A stretch of 64,000 nucleotides of DNA from an uncultured Flavobacteriaceae bacterium. Its GTDB lineage: Bacteria > Bacteroidota > Bacteroidia > Flavobacteriales > Flavobacteriaceae. The notes below the pieces were generated by a model, which had not been told where the DNA came from, ran no database searches, and saw nothing but the letters and a program-made list of their open reading frames with translations. A program made the position numbers and the translations under genes. Where the stretch lies: contig CANNAN010000002.1 in NCBI GenBank assembly GCA_947502635.1, forward strand, positions 62,001-126,000. The letters are read 5' to 3'. Within the stretch, counting starts at the first letter, position 1. Each line of letters begins with the position of its first letter. Of this stretch, positions 27,596-37,121 are shown piece after piece.

Positions 27596-28519
27596 ATGAT
27601 AACAAGCATTTTTAGCAAATCTAAATCAATAAATTTCATCATTGTTTTTTTTATTATGCTTTTAGCTTTTCTAATAGCTAGAGTAAAGTTAGTAAAAGAA
27701 CCAATAACGTTGATACTTGTGTTAAAACAAATTGTATTACTTTTTGTTTGTTACATATCTGTTTTACTTTTAAACTTCATTGTTAGTAAGAACAATTTAA
27801 CGATGAAGAATAACTATGAAATTTTATTGTTTAGTCTGTTTTTATTATTAATCGTTCATACTACCAGTAATACCAATATCATTTTTTCAAATTTTTTTAT
27901 TTTACTAGGTTTGAGGCGTATAATGAGTTTGCGATCTCAAAAAGATGTCACAAAGAAATTATTTGATGCTGCCTTTTGGGTAGCCATAGCATCCTTATTT
28001 TATTTTTGGACCATTCTGTTTTTTGTTTTAATAATAATTTCTTTGATTTTATATACAGATAATAAACTAAGGCATTGGATTATACCTTTCATAGGAGTGA
28101 TTAGTGTTTTTGTTATTTCTATAAGCGCTTCAGTAATTATATATGATAGTTTTTTCGAAATATTTGACATCACACCAGGAATCAGTTATGATTTTAGTAG
28201 CTATAATTCCTTAAAATATATGATTGCCATTACATTACTGTTGTCTTTTGGAATTTGGTCGTCTATATTTTATTTACAGAATATTAAAAAGAAAAAGAAA
28301 GCCTTTAGAGCCTCTTTTAAAATTATTATTATTGCAGCTGTGATTGCATTTTTGATAGTGCTTCAAGCTCCTGAAAAAAATGGAAGTGAATTTTTATTTA
28401 TGTTTGCTCCGCTAACTATCATCATATCAAGTTATATTGAAATTATTCAAGAGAAATGGTTTAAAGAAGTATTTCTTTCTCTACTTATTGTCATTCCGTT
28501 TATAACCTTATTGTTGTAA
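27596..28519 (+). CDS. Polytopic membrane protein, DUF6427-like
   Basis: 307 residues with about eight hydrophobic segments, starting MITSIFSKSKSINFIIVFF. The protein family is common in Flavobacteriaceae next to upp (to my recollection DUF6427) and has no known activity. Its 3' end overlaps the convergent upp gene by 12 bases, an arrangement that could allow antisense interference between the two transcripts. Close linkage to upp may hint at nucleobase uptake or envelope function; nothing in the sequence proves either. Confidence 0.7.
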   Translation: MITSIFSKSKSINFIIVFFIMLLAFLIARVKLVKEPITLILVLKQIVLLFVCYISVLLLNFIVSKNNLTMKNNYEILLFSLFLLLIVHTTSNTNIIFSNFFILLGLRRIMSLRSQKDVTKKLFDAAFWVAIASLFYFWTILFFVLIIISLILYTDNKLRHWIIPFIGVISVFVISISASVIIYDSFFEIFDITPGISYDFSSYNSLKYMIAITLLLSFGIWSSIFYLQNIKKKKKAFRASFKIIIIAAVIAFLIVLQAPEKNGSEFLFMFAPLTIIISSYIEIIQEKWFKEVFLSLLIVIPFITLLL

Positions 28520-29170
28520 TTTTTTACCAAATGCTAAATCACCCGCATCTCCAAGTCCTGGAATAATATAACCTTTATCGTTTAGTTTATCGTCTATAGC
28601 GGCAATCCACAAATGTGTTTTATTATCATCAAAATTACTTTCAACAAAATCGACACCCTCTTGAGCCCCTATAACACTAATTAGATGTACTTCTTTTGGA
28701 GTGCCAAATGGTTTTAAAGCTTCAAAAGTTGCCACCATAGATTGTCCTGTTGCTAACATAGGGTCTGCAAGAATAAGTGTTTTACCTTCTAAGTCAGGGC
28801 ATGCTAAATACTCTACAATAATTTCAAAACTTTCAGGATCATGTTTATGATGTCTATAAGCTGAAATGAAGGCATTTTCAGCGGTATCAAAATAATTAAG
28901 TAGTCCATTATGCAATGGTACACCTGCTCTTAAAATAGAGCATAATACGATATCATTATTTAACAAATCAATATTGCAATTTCCTAAAGGTGTTTCAATT
29001 GTTGAAACTGAATAATTTAGAGATTTACTCATTTCATAACCTAAAATTTCTCCAATACGTTCAATATTCCTTCGAAAACGCATGCTATCTTTCTGAATAT
29101 TAACGTCTCTAATTTCAGAAATGAAAGTATTTAAAATGGAGTTTTCTTTGGAGATATTATGAATATACAT
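28508..29170 (-). CDS. upp: Uracil phosphoribosyltransferase
   Basis: 220 residues. LCSILRAGVPLHNGLLNYF, the PRPP-binding motif LILADPMLATGQSM and the uracil-binding C-terminus YIIPGLGDAGDLAFG are intact. It salvages uracil to UMP with PRPP. The 3' end overlaps the convergent membrane-protein gene by 12 bases; upstream it is divergent from the DUF4254 gene. Confidence 0.93.
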   Translation of the reverse strand: MYIHNISKENSILNTFISEIRDVNIQKDSMRFRRNIERIGEILGYEMSKSLNYSVSTIETPLGNCNIDLLNNDIVLCSILRAGVPLHNGLLNYFDTAENAFISAYRHHKHDPESFEIIVEYLACPDLEGKTLILADPMLATGQSMVATFEALKPFGTPKEVHLISVIGAQEGVDFVESNFDDNKTHLWIAAIDDKLNDKGYIIPGLGDAGDLAFGKKLQQ

Positions 29171-29195
29171 GGTGTTTTATGTCTTTTTACGAGTA

Positions 29196-29204
29196 GTAAA
29201 GTTA
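29196..29204 (-). promoter_or_regulatory. Possible upp -7 element
   Basis: Read on the minus strand this is TAACTTTAC, a TAnnTTTA-C form, 25 bases upstream of the upp ATG. It lies back to back with a similar element at 29218 for the divergent gene. Confidence 0.4.
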
Positions 29205-29217
29205 ATTAAATATGAAG

Positions 29218-29225
29218 TATATTTA
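29218..29225 (+). promoter_or_regulatory. Possible -7 element of the DUF4254 gene
   Basis: TATATTTA followed by C, 20 bases before the ATG at 29246, the same form as at 27563. The gap between divergent genes is only 75 bases, so a promoter must lie here. Confidence 0.45.
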
Positions 29226-29245
29226 CACTTTAAAATAAATACAAC

Positions 29246-29851
29246 ATGTTTACAGAAAAAGCCAACAAAATATTTCAAGATGTTATTGAAAAATATCATG
29301 TAATAAACACCGTAGATCAACCTTTTGAAAATGCTTACGATAAAAGTAATTTATTAGAGCATTTATTATATAGAAAATGCTGGATTGATACTGTGCAATG
29401 GCATTATGAAGATATCATTAGAGATCCTCAAATTGATCCTGTAGCGGCTTTAACATTGAAACGTCAAATTGATGCTTCAAATCAAGACAGAACTGATATG
29501 GTTGAATATATTGATAGTTATTTTCTTGAAAAATATAAAAATGTTGAAGTTAAAACAGATGCAACTATTAATACTGAAAGTCCAGCTTGGGGCGTTGATA
29601 GATTATCTATTTTGGCATTGAAAGTTTATCATATGAACGAAGAAGCTACAAGAACAGATGCTTCTGATGCTCATAGAGATGCTTGCCAGAAAAAGTTGGA
29701 TATTTTATTGGAACAACGTGTCGACTTATCTACAGCGATTGATACGCTTCTTAGTGATATTGAAAAAGGAGATAAGTACATGAAAGTTTACAAGCAAATG
29801 AAAATGTACAACGATGATGAACTAAACCCAGTATTGAGAGGGCAAAAATAA
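29246..29851 (+). CDS. DUF4254 domain protein
   Basis: 201 residues, soluble, acidic and largely helical: LLEHLLYRKCWIDTVQWHYEDIIRDP, IDASNQDRTDMVEYIDSYF, WGVDRLSILALKVYHM. The pattern matches DUF4254, widespread in Bacteroidota and often placed beside a GT9 heptosyltransferase-like gene. Here an accessory gene lies between the two. Function unknown; a role in envelope glycan or nucleotide-sugar metabolism is only a guess from neighbours. Confidence 0.8.
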   Translation: MFTEKANKIFQDVIEKYHVINTVDQPFENAYDKSNLLEHLLYRKCWIDTVQWHYEDIIRDPQIDPVAALTLKRQIDASNQDRTDMVEYIDSYFLEKYKNVEVKTDATINTESPAWGVDRLSILALKVYHMNEEATRTDASDAHRDACQKKLDILLEQRVDLSTAIDTLLSDIEKGDKYMKVYKQMKMYNDDELNPVLRGQK

Positions 29852-29874
29852 AAATTTATGTAAATTACTTGTTT

Positions 29875-31623
29875 ATGATTACAATTGAAGAATTAAAAAA
29901 TCTGAAGGAATCTGAAGACAAGGTAGAGTTTAAGAGGGGAGAAAGAGGCAATATATCGTATGACGGAGGTTCTAAGAACAAACCTTCAGATAGAAGAAGG
30001 TGTATTTTAGGATATGTTACAGCACTATGTAACGAGTGTGGAGGTTATCTTGTTATAGGAATGAAGGATAGCTTTCCTCATGAAGTTGTAGGAACAAATC
30101 AAAACAAAGGATCAATAGGGGAACTAGAATCAAATATTTATAGAGATACAGGAATTAGGCCTAAAATTTATGAGTTATATGAAGATAAAAGGAGAGTTTT
30201 AATTATAGATGTTCCTTCTAGGCCATTAGGAAAAGTTTTTAAGTTTGAAGATGTTGCTTTGATGAGAGTTGGAGAGGAATTAAGACCAATGTCTGATGAA
30301 AAATATCTAGATATTATACAAGAACAAGAACCAGATTTTTCACAGCTTATTTGTAATGGGTTATCATTATCTGATTTGGATGAAGAAGCGATTAGTATTC
30401 TCAAAGAAAAATATTCTATAAAACAGGATAATCCACGATTTAGAACTTTATCTGACAGCCAAATACTTTCTGATTTAGATTTATTAAAAAACGGAAAACT
30501 AACAAACGCTGCTCTTATTCTATTAGGGAAAGAGGAAGTTATAAAAGAAAAACTCCCTCAGTCATCAATAATGCTAGAATATCGAAGTCTAGAGAATCAG
30601 ATTCCTTTTGAAAATAGAATTGGTTTTACACAACCATTTTTTAGAATGATAGATAATTTATGGTATACTATAAATCTAAGAAATGGTAGTTTTCCAATTC
30701 AAGAAGGGGCATATATTTTTGACGTTCCTTTTTTTAATGAAGAGGTAATTCGTGAATCAATTAATAATGCTATTACTCATAGAGATTATAAGGTAGCATC
30801 TGAAATTGTAATTAAGCAATTCCCGCAAAGATTAGATATTATCAATGCAGGAGGTTTTCCTATCGGAGTAACTCTGGATAATTTGTTGAATACTCCAAGT
30901 ACACCTAGAAACAGACTTTTAGCAGATGTTTTACAAAAAACAGGAATTGTTGAACGTTCAGGTCAAGGAGTTGATAAAATTTTCTATAATACTTTAACTG
31001 AAGGAAAAGCAGAACCAGACTACTCTGAATCAAATAGCTTCCAAGTTAGTTTAAAGTTATCAGCAGTTATAAAGGATAGAGCATTTGCTTTGTTTATTGA
31101 TTCTGTTCAAAAGGATTTATCGGAAGAAAAGAAACTTTCGGTTTTAGAAGTAATTACATTAAATAAAATCAAAGAAAATTCTTCTTTAAAGAAAGAGCTT
31201 GATGTTGAAATAGTTAATAAACTTTTAGACAAAAAACTTATAGAAAGAAGAGGTAGAACAAATGCTATATTTTATATCTTATCAAAAGATTATTATGAGT
31301 TTACTGATGAAAAAGGAGAATACTATAAATTTTTTGAATTAGATGATGAGCAGGTTTTAAACACAATTATTCAATTTTTGAATAAAGAAAAGAAATCTAA
31401 AATGAAAGATTTTGTGAATCTTTTCAATGGAAGGTTGACAAGAAGACAAGTAAGCTTGAGAATTGATAAATTTTTAAATAATAAAATGTTAGAGAAAAAT
31501 GGTGAAGGAAAGCTAGCAACCTATTGTATTGGGCAAAATTATATTAAGCGGATGGATGTTATTTCTCAAATTATCGATATTGGGATAAAAGAAATGGAAA
31601 AGAAAAATAAAACAATTGAATAG
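29875..31623 (+). CDS. AlbA_2 domain plus GHKL ATPase protein, accessory gene
   Basis: 582 residues from the ATG at 29875 (a TTG two codons earlier is less likely). Residues about 10-145 are an AlbA_2/Schlafen-like domain: ESEDKVEFKRGERG, GYVTALCNECGGYLVIGMKD, VPSRPLGKVFKFEDVALMRVG. Residues about 270-390 are a GHKL-type ATP-binding domain (HATPase_c_4): IRESINNAITHRDY with the N-box Asn, LDIINAGGFP and ERSGQGVDKIF. The C-terminal 150 residues look like two winged helices (RQVSLRIDKFLNNKMLEKNGEG). Such proteins are called transcriptional regulators or ATP-binding proteins and are frequent in genomic and defence islands. It interrupts an otherwise housekeeping stretch and is followed by short repeats. 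Confidence 0.85.
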   Translation: MITIEELKNLKESEDKVEFKRGERGNISYDGGSKNKPSDRRRCILGYVTALCNECGGYLVIGMKDSFPHEVVGTNQNKGSIGELESNIYRDTGIRPKIYELYEDKRRVLIIDVPSRPLGKVFKFEDVALMRVGEELRPMSDEKYLDIIQEQEPDFSQLICNGLSLSDLDEEAISILKEKYSIKQDNPRFRTLSDSQILSDLDLLKNGKLTNAALILLGKEEVIKEKLPQSSIMLEYRSLENQIPFENRIGFTQPFFRMIDNLWYTINLRNGSFPIQEGAYIFDVPFFNEEVIRESINNAITHRDYKVASEIVIKQFPQRLDIINAGGFPIGVTLDNLLNTPSTPRNRLLADVLQKTGIVERSGQGVDKIFYNTLTEGKAEPDYSESNSFQVSLKLSAVIKDRAFALFIDSVQKDLSEEKKLSVLEVITLNKIKENSSLKKELDVEIVNKLLDKKLIERRGRTNAIFYILSKDYYEFTDEKGEYYKFFELDDEQVLNTIIQFLNKEKKSKMKDFVNLFNGRLTRRQVSLRIDKFLNNKMLEKNGEGKLATYCIGQNYIKRMDVISQIIDIGIKEMEKKNKTIE

Positions 31624-31735
31624 AAACGTACACAAAACGTACACAAAATTGTTAATAAAAACACAAAATTGTTAACAAGACGACTTCTAAGTCTTGGTTT
31701 TCAAAGAGTTTATTAAATTAGAAACGTACACAAAA
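31621..31735 (+). repeat. Short direct repeats after the AlbA_2 gene
   Basis: The 17-base sequence TAGAAACGTACACAAAA occurs at 31621-31637 (including the stop codon) and again at 31719-31735. Between them ACGTACACAAA is duplicated in tandem, and ACACAAAATTGTTAA occurs at 31641-31655 and 31661-31675. No copy is seen at the 5' side of the gene, so this is not a simple flanking target duplication. Confidence 0.75.
31676..31702 (+). terminator. Possible terminator of the AlbA_2 gene
   Basis: CAAGAC (31676-31681) pairs with GTCTTG (31691-31696) across a nine-base loop and is followed by GTTTTC. The stem is short and the T run modest, so this is tentative. Confidence 0.35.
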
Positions 31736-31765
31736 TGTCAAAAAGGAATTGATTTCTTAAGAGTA

Positions 31766-32788
31766 ATGGTACAAAATAAACCAAAACACATTCTGGTAAT
31801 TCGCCTTTCTGCAATGGGGGATGTCGCAATGATTGTTCCTGTACTACAAGCATTCAATCAGCAATATCCAGAGGTTAAAGTTACAGTACTTACTCGTGAT
31901 TTTTTTTCTCCATTTTTTAGAGACTTGAAAAATGTCATCGTTTTTCCTGCTGAAGTTAATGGAAGTCATAAAGGTGTTTTAGGGCTTTTTAAACTTTCAA
32001 GAGTGTTAAAAAAACTGGAGATTGATGCTATAGCAGATTTACATAATGTTCTTAGAAGTAATATTCTAAAATTTTTTTTCTTAGGAAAACAATTCAGTCA
32101 GATTGATAAAGGGAGAACTGAAAAAAAAGCCTTGGTTTCTGGGAAAATATTTCAGCAATTAAAGACAACGCACCAAAGATATGTTGATGTGTTTAATGTC
32201 TTAGGCTTTGAGTTAGATCTATCAAACCCATCATTTCCTAATAAATCAATTTTGAATGAAAATACTCAAGCACTAGTAGGCTTAGATTTAAAAAAAATGA
32301 TAGGAATAGCTCCTTTTGCTGCGCATGAGGGAAAAATGTACCCATTGGATTTAGTAAAAGAAGTTATTGATGAACTTTCAAGAGATTACAAAGTCATTTT
32401 ATTTGGTGGAGGCACAAAAGAGATCACCATTTTAAAAGATTTTGAAAAAAACTTGGAAAATGTAATAAGCGTAGCTGGCAAATTATCACTTGATGAAGAA
32501 TTAGATGTGATTTCAAATTTAGAAGTGATGATCTCAATGGATTCTGGCAATGGGCATATAGCTGCTATGTTAGGGGTGAAAGTTGTGACTATTTGGGGTG
32601 TTACACATCCGTATGCTGGGTTTACACCGTTTAATCAACCCAATAGTTATGCCATCCTATCGGATAAAGACCAATTTCCAGAAATTCCTACTTCTGTTTA
32701 TGGTAATAAGTATCCAGATAGTTATAAAGAAGTATCAAGAAGTATTCCTTCGAAAGAAATCATTGAAAAAATTAAGGAAATAGTATAA
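31766..32788 (+). CDS. GT9 family heptosyltransferase-like glycosyltransferase
   Basis: 340 residues from the ATG at 31766 (MVQNKPKHILVIRLSAMGDVAM, the usual GT9 N-terminus). The upstream open frame from 31694 runs through the repeat region and is rejected. ADLHNVLRSNILKFF, GIAPFAAHEGKMYPLDLV, ILFGGGTKE and SMDSGNGHIAAMLGVKVVTIWG are standard for ADP-heptose:LPS heptosyltransferases. It would add a sugar to the lipid A-core. Convergent with the hybrid regulator gene, 43 bases apart. Confidence 0.87.
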   Translation: MVQNKPKHILVIRLSAMGDVAMIVPVLQAFNQQYPEVKVTVLTRDFFSPFFRDLKNVIVFPAEVNGSHKGVLGLFKLSRVLKKLEIDAIADLHNVLRSNILKFFFLGKQFSQIDKGRTEKKALVSGKIFQQLKTTHQRYVDVFNVLGFELDLSNPSFPNKSILNENTQALVGLDLKKMIGIAPFAAHEGKMYPLDLVKEVIDELSRDYKVILFGGGTKEITILKDFEKNLENVISVAGKLSLDEELDVISNLEVMISMDSGNGHIAAMLGVKVVTIWGVTHPYAGFTPFNQPNSYAILSDKDQFPEIPTSVYGNKYPDSYKEVSRSIPSKEIIEKIKEIV

Positions 32789-32831
32789 AATTTTTTAAAG
32801 AAGAACTTATAACATACTATTTTTATAAGAC

Positions 32832-35800
32832 TTATTTATCAAACGGATTTTTACTCATTTTTTCCTCAGACTTTGTTTTTTTTATGTATTCACTAGGTAA
32901 CACTCCAAATTGTTTTTTGAAGCATTTAGAGAAATAAGATGCTGTATTAAATCCAGTCATATACATAATTTCTTTTACAGATAAATCACTTGTTTCTAAA
33001 AGCTGTAAAGCACGTTTTAAACGAATGTTTCTAATAAATTCACCTGAAGATAGTCCTGTTAATTCTTTGAATTTCATAAAAATGTTAGAACGACTAAAAT
33101 TCATTTCCTTAACTAGGAATTTAACATTGAATTCTGTATTCATCATATGCTTTTCTATAATTTCTATAGCTTCCTTTAGAAATGTTTCGTCTGCAGATGT
33201 TACTGTAACCTCTTTAGGTTGAGAGACTATTTTTCTATTAAAACGCTTTCTTAATTGCTCACGTTGGTCTAAAATATTTGAGAGTTTAAGTTTTAATAAA
33301 TCAATATTAAAAGGCTTTCTAATATAGTCATCGGCTCCATTTGTAAAGCCTTCCAGTTCATTTTCTTCTGATGCCTTTGCAGTAATCATTATAACAGGGA
33401 TATGACTGGTTTCTTGTTTTGTTTTAAGCTGTTTACAGAACTCAAAACCATCCATTACAGGCATGAAAATATCGGTAAGAATAACATTTGGCTGTAAGTG
33501 CTTTGCTGCTTCTAGACCTTCTTTTCCATTTTCAGCATGATATACATTATAATATTCATTAAGGGCCTGAGCGATGAAATCTCTAATATCACTATGATCG
33601 TCAACAACTAATAATACTGGTAATTTGGATCTTCTTTTAGAGAATATCTTATCAATAATCTCATCGTTAATGTCTCTTTGGTAGCTACTAACATTATTAG
33701 GCATCATGAACCCAAGGGTTTTATCTTCAGATTCAAAACTTATATTGGGAGTATTTAAATAGTCTTCTTTATTTATTGGAAATTTAAATATAAAAGTACT
33801 TCCTTCATTATGTTTACTTTCAACTCCTAAGGATCCTTGATGTAATTCTGCTAGTTTTTTAGCATAAGAGAGTCCGATACCTGCACCTTCAGAAAGTTGT
33901 TTCTTAGAAGGTTTTTCATCTATATAAAAACGTTCAAAAATATGTTTAATTTTATCTGGCTTAATGCCAGGTCCTGAATCTTTTACCTGAATAATTAAAT
34001 GATTTTTTATTTCTGAATCGTCATTTTTATTTTCTGTACTGTTAAAAGTTTCAATGATAATAACACCTTGGTCGGGAGTGAATTTTATAGCATTAGATAA
34101 TAGGTTATTTAATATTTTTTCGACAGCATTTGGATCAAACCAAATCGTCGTAGTATCGCTAGAATGGTGTATTTCAATATTTATATGCCGCTTTTTACAG
34201 AGAAACTGAAAAGGTTCAATAAGTTCATTTATAAATTCAATGATATTGCTATTGTAAAGTGTCAATGTCATTTTGCCTTTATCTATTTTCCTAAAACCGA
34301 GTAGTTGATTAACTAAACGCAATAGCGAATCTGTGTTCTTTTGCATCAAATTTAATTGGTGCATAACAACTTTTTTATCCAATTGGGTATAGGATTGTTT
34401 TAGATATTCTAAGGGGCCTTTTATAAGGGTTAAAGGTGTGCGAATTTCGTGCGATATATTCGTGAAGAATTCTATTTTAAGTTGTTGTAATTCTTCATTT
34501 TTTTCTTTTTCTAAATGTTCTAATTCTAATTGGTGCTTCTTATTAGTATTTATTATCGTGTATTTTCTAAAAGCAATTAAGAGCCCTATTACTATTAAAG
34601 AATATATAAAGTATGCTATATTGGAAAGCCAAAAAGGAGGGCTTATACTTATGCTTATTTTTGATGGTGTTTTGTCCCATAGCCCATCATTGTTTGTCGC
34701 TTTTACATAAAATGCATAATTACCAGGTTCCAGGTTTGTGTAAGAGGCAAAACGCTTGTTAGAAGTTGTCTGTTCCCAACCTTTTTCAAAACCTTCTAAT
34801 TTGTAAGCAAATTGATTTTTCTGTGAAGCTGCGTAATGTAAAGCAGCAAATTCGAAAGAGATATTGTTTTCGAAATATTTTAGATGAATTTTTTGAGTTT
34901 TACTGATGGTTTTTTTTAATATAATACGATCATTAATCTTATCTCGAACAGATACAGGTTGATTAGAAATTAAAAAATTGGTTATAATAGTTTCGGGTTC
35001 AAATGTATTGTCAATCAAGTTTTTTGGAAAGAATGTATTGAAACCATTAATCCCTCCAAAAAACATTTCATTATTATGTCTTTTGAGGCAAGCTAACTCT
35101 TGAAATTCATTGCTCTGTAAGCCATCATTTACATCATAGTTTTTAAAAGTTTCTTGTTCAGGATTGAACTTAGATAATCCTTTATTGGTGGAGAGCCAAA
35201 GGTTACCAGTTTCATCTTCTAAAATCCCTTTAATTATTTTATTAGGAAGGCCATCTTTTTCTGAATAAGATTTGAAATGAGCTGGATTATTTTCCGTTTC
35301 TGGAATAAATTTGTTTAAACCACCTCCAAAAGTTCCGATCCAAAGTTCCCCTTTTGCACTTTCATAAATTGGTAAAATATAATTATGACTAATACTTGTT
35401 TTGTCTCCAAGAATATGTTTATAAATTTGAAATTTTGGACGTTTTTTTGAAGCTTCTTCTTTTGTAAGTCTATTTAACCCATCTCCTGTTGCAAACCAAA
35501 TATTACCCTTGCTGTCTTCATAAATATTTCTGATGATATTATTTGAAATACTACTCGGGTCATTGGGATTGGACATGAGAATGTCTGTTACGTATTGATC
35601 TGTTCCCTTTTTTGGTGTCCAACGATATATTCCAACATCGTAAGTTCCAATCCAAATAGTTTTATTACTATCTGAAAGAATAGAAAAAACACCACCAGTT
35701 ATTTCTTCAATGGGTAGGATTTTATTAGTTTTTATTTTGGATGGATCAGTTATATCTAATTCATATAGGCTTGTCAAATTTCGACTGCCAAACAAAAGCT

Positions 35801-37112
35801 TTTTTTTATTACCTGATTCAATTTCTTCAATAGCAAATACATTAGTTAGAGTCTCAAAATTTAAAAAGGTATCATCAGTGCTTTGCTTAGGTTTCATACT
35901 TACACCACCACCCTCAGTACCAATCCATAAATTTCCATGACTGTCTTCTAAAAAAGATCTTATTTTGTCATAGCTAAGGCTATTTGTTTTTAGAGTTTTT
36001 CTAATGTGATGAAATTGATTTCTTCCAGGATTAAATTTATTTACGCCCCCTCCATTGGTTCCAATCCAAATAATACCTGTTTTGTCTTTAAATAAAGACG
36101 TAATTATATTTTTACTTAAACTGTTTGAATTTGTGGGGTTATATTTGAAATGTTGAAATAATTCAGGAAACCCCTTATCAGATGAAGTTTTTAAATAATC
36201 TAATCCATTTTCACTTCCAGCCCAAATATTGTTGTTATCTATTAATAAACAGCGATAATTCCCATCAACAATCTTTTTAAACTTAAGAGATGTCTCAATT
36301 TTAGATTGATAAAACAAACCTTTATTCGTAGCGATTATTAAATGGCCTTTTTTGTCTTCTCTAATGGATGATACAGCTAAATTTGGTAACCCAATTTCTT
36401 CATTAAGAAATTTGAAATACATATCACCATTACGTTCTCTGGAGAGTCTGTATAGGCCACCAGGTCCACCAGTCCATATACGCCCTTTGCTATCTTGATA
36501 AATAGTATTTATGGAACTTACATTTATACTAGGTATAAAAGGTTCTTGATGTGCTTTAAAGCGTTGAAACTCTACGGTATCACTAGAGTTTTCTAAATTT
36601 AACATGTTTAACCCCTCACTGGTTCCTATCCATAAACGATTCTCTCGGTCTATATAAACAGTATATATATAATCATTATCTATACTTTTTAAGTTGTTTT
36701 TGTTATAGGTATAAGTTTTAAATTTTTCAGATGATTTATCAAAAAATATAAGTCCGCCTCCTGTAGTTCCAATCCAAAAGTTGCCATTTTGGTCTTCTTC
36801 AATATCAAAAATCAAATTACTGGTTATACTTTCAGGAATATTTGAATCAGGATTAAATATTTTAAAAGTATAACCGTCATATTTGTTTAAACCATCGTGG
36901 GTTCCAAACCACATAAAACCATCTTTATCTTGATGAATTGTGTTAATATCACTTTGAGATAAACCATTATCTGTAGTGATACGTTCAAAATAGCCTAGAT
37001 TTTGAGAGGTATTAATTTTTGGAAATAAGAAACAAAGCATAAAAATGAAAACCTTGAACAAATTTTTCATTTTTGGGGTTCTAGTTGTTAATTTTTTGTT
37101 TCTCATAATCAT
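32832..37112 (-). CDS. Hybrid two-component system regulator (HTCS)
   Basis: Up to 1426 residues. Order: signal peptide; about a dozen Reg_prop propeller repeats (pattern 'I..D..G.(I/M)W(I/F)GT..GL...', residues about 40-720); Y_Y_Y domain (about 745-810); one membrane segment (about 825-850); histidine kinase with FFTNISHEIRTPLTLIKG (phospho-His near 888) and a GHKL ATPase; receiver with LLVVDDHSDIRDF and ILTDIFMPVMDG (Asp near 1212); AraC-type HTH (about 1300-1415). It senses a periplasmic glycan and regulates uptake genes. The first ATG is at 37112; MKNLFKVFIFMLCF at 37070 gives a cleaner signal peptide and may be the true start. Lies 9 bases after the CRTAC1 gene, so it shares its transcript. 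Confidence 0.95.
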   Translation of the reverse strand: MIMRNKKLTTRTPKMKNLFKVFIFMLCFLFPKINTSQNLGYFERITTDNGLSQSDINTIHQDKDGFMWFGTHDGLNKYDGYTFKIFNPDSNIPESITSNLIFDIEEDQNGNFWIGTTGGGLIFFDKSSEKFKTYTYNKNNLKSIDNDYIYTVYIDRENRLWIGTSEGLNMLNLENSSDTVEFQRFKAHQEPFIPSINVSSINTIYQDSKGRIWTGGPGGLYRLSRERNGDMYFKFLNEEIGLPNLAVSSIREDKKGHLIIATNKGLFYQSKIETSLKFKKIVDGNYRCLLIDNNNIWAGSENGLDYLKTSSDKGFPELFQHFKYNPTNSNSLSKNIITSLFKDKTGIIWIGTNGGGVNKFNPGRNQFHHIRKTLKTNSLSYDKIRSFLEDSHGNLWIGTEGGGVSMKPKQSTDDTFLNFETLTNVFAIEEIESGNKKKLLFGSRNLTSLYELDITDPSKIKTNKILPIEEITGGVFSILSDSNKTIWIGTYDVGIYRWTPKKGTDQYVTDILMSNPNDPSSISNNIIRNIYEDSKGNIWFATGDGLNRLTKEEASKKRPKFQIYKHILGDKTSISHNYILPIYESAKGELWIGTFGGGLNKFIPETENNPAHFKSYSEKDGLPNKIIKGILEDETGNLWLSTNKGLSKFNPEQETFKNYDVNDGLQSNEFQELACLKRHNNEMFFGGINGFNTFFPKNLIDNTFEPETIITNFLISNQPVSVRDKINDRIILKKTISKTQKIHLKYFENNISFEFAALHYAASQKNQFAYKLEGFEKGWEQTTSNKRFASYTNLEPGNYAFYVKATNNDGLWDKTPSKISISISPPFWLSNIAYFIYSLIVIGLLIAFRKYTIINTNKKHQLELEHLEKEKNEELQQLKIEFFTNISHEIRTPLTLIKGPLEYLKQSYTQLDKKVVMHQLNLMQKNTDSLLRLVNQLLGFRKIDKGKMTLTLYNSNIIEFINELIEPFQFLCKKRHINIEIHHSSDTTTIWFDPNAVEKILNNLLSNAIKFTPDQGVIIIETFNSTENKNDDSEIKNHLIIQVKDSGPGIKPDKIKHIFERFYIDEKPSKKQLSEGAGIGLSYAKKLAELHQGSLGVESKHNEGSTFIFKFPINKEDYLNTPNISFESEDKTLGFMMPNNVSSYQRDINDEIIDKIFSKRRSKLPVLLVVDDHSDIRDFIAQALNEYYNVYHAENGKEGLEAAKHLQPNVILTDIFMPVMDGFEFCKQLKTKQETSHIPVIMITAKASEENELEGFTNGADDYIRKPFNIDLLKLKLSNILDQREQLRKRFNRKIVSQPKEVTVTSADETFLKEAIEIIEKHMMNTEFNVKFLVKEMNFSRSNIFMKFKELTGLSSGEFIRNIRLKRALQLLETSDLSVKEIMYMTGFNTASYFSKCFKKQFGVLPSEYIKKTKSEEKMSKNPFDK

Positions 37113-37121
37113 TAGATCAAA

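Noticed and set aside
32806-32829. CTTATAA/TTATAAG stem as a bidirectional terminator between convergent genes
   Set aside because: Seven weak A/T-rich pairs with a 10-base loop; too weak to list as a feature.
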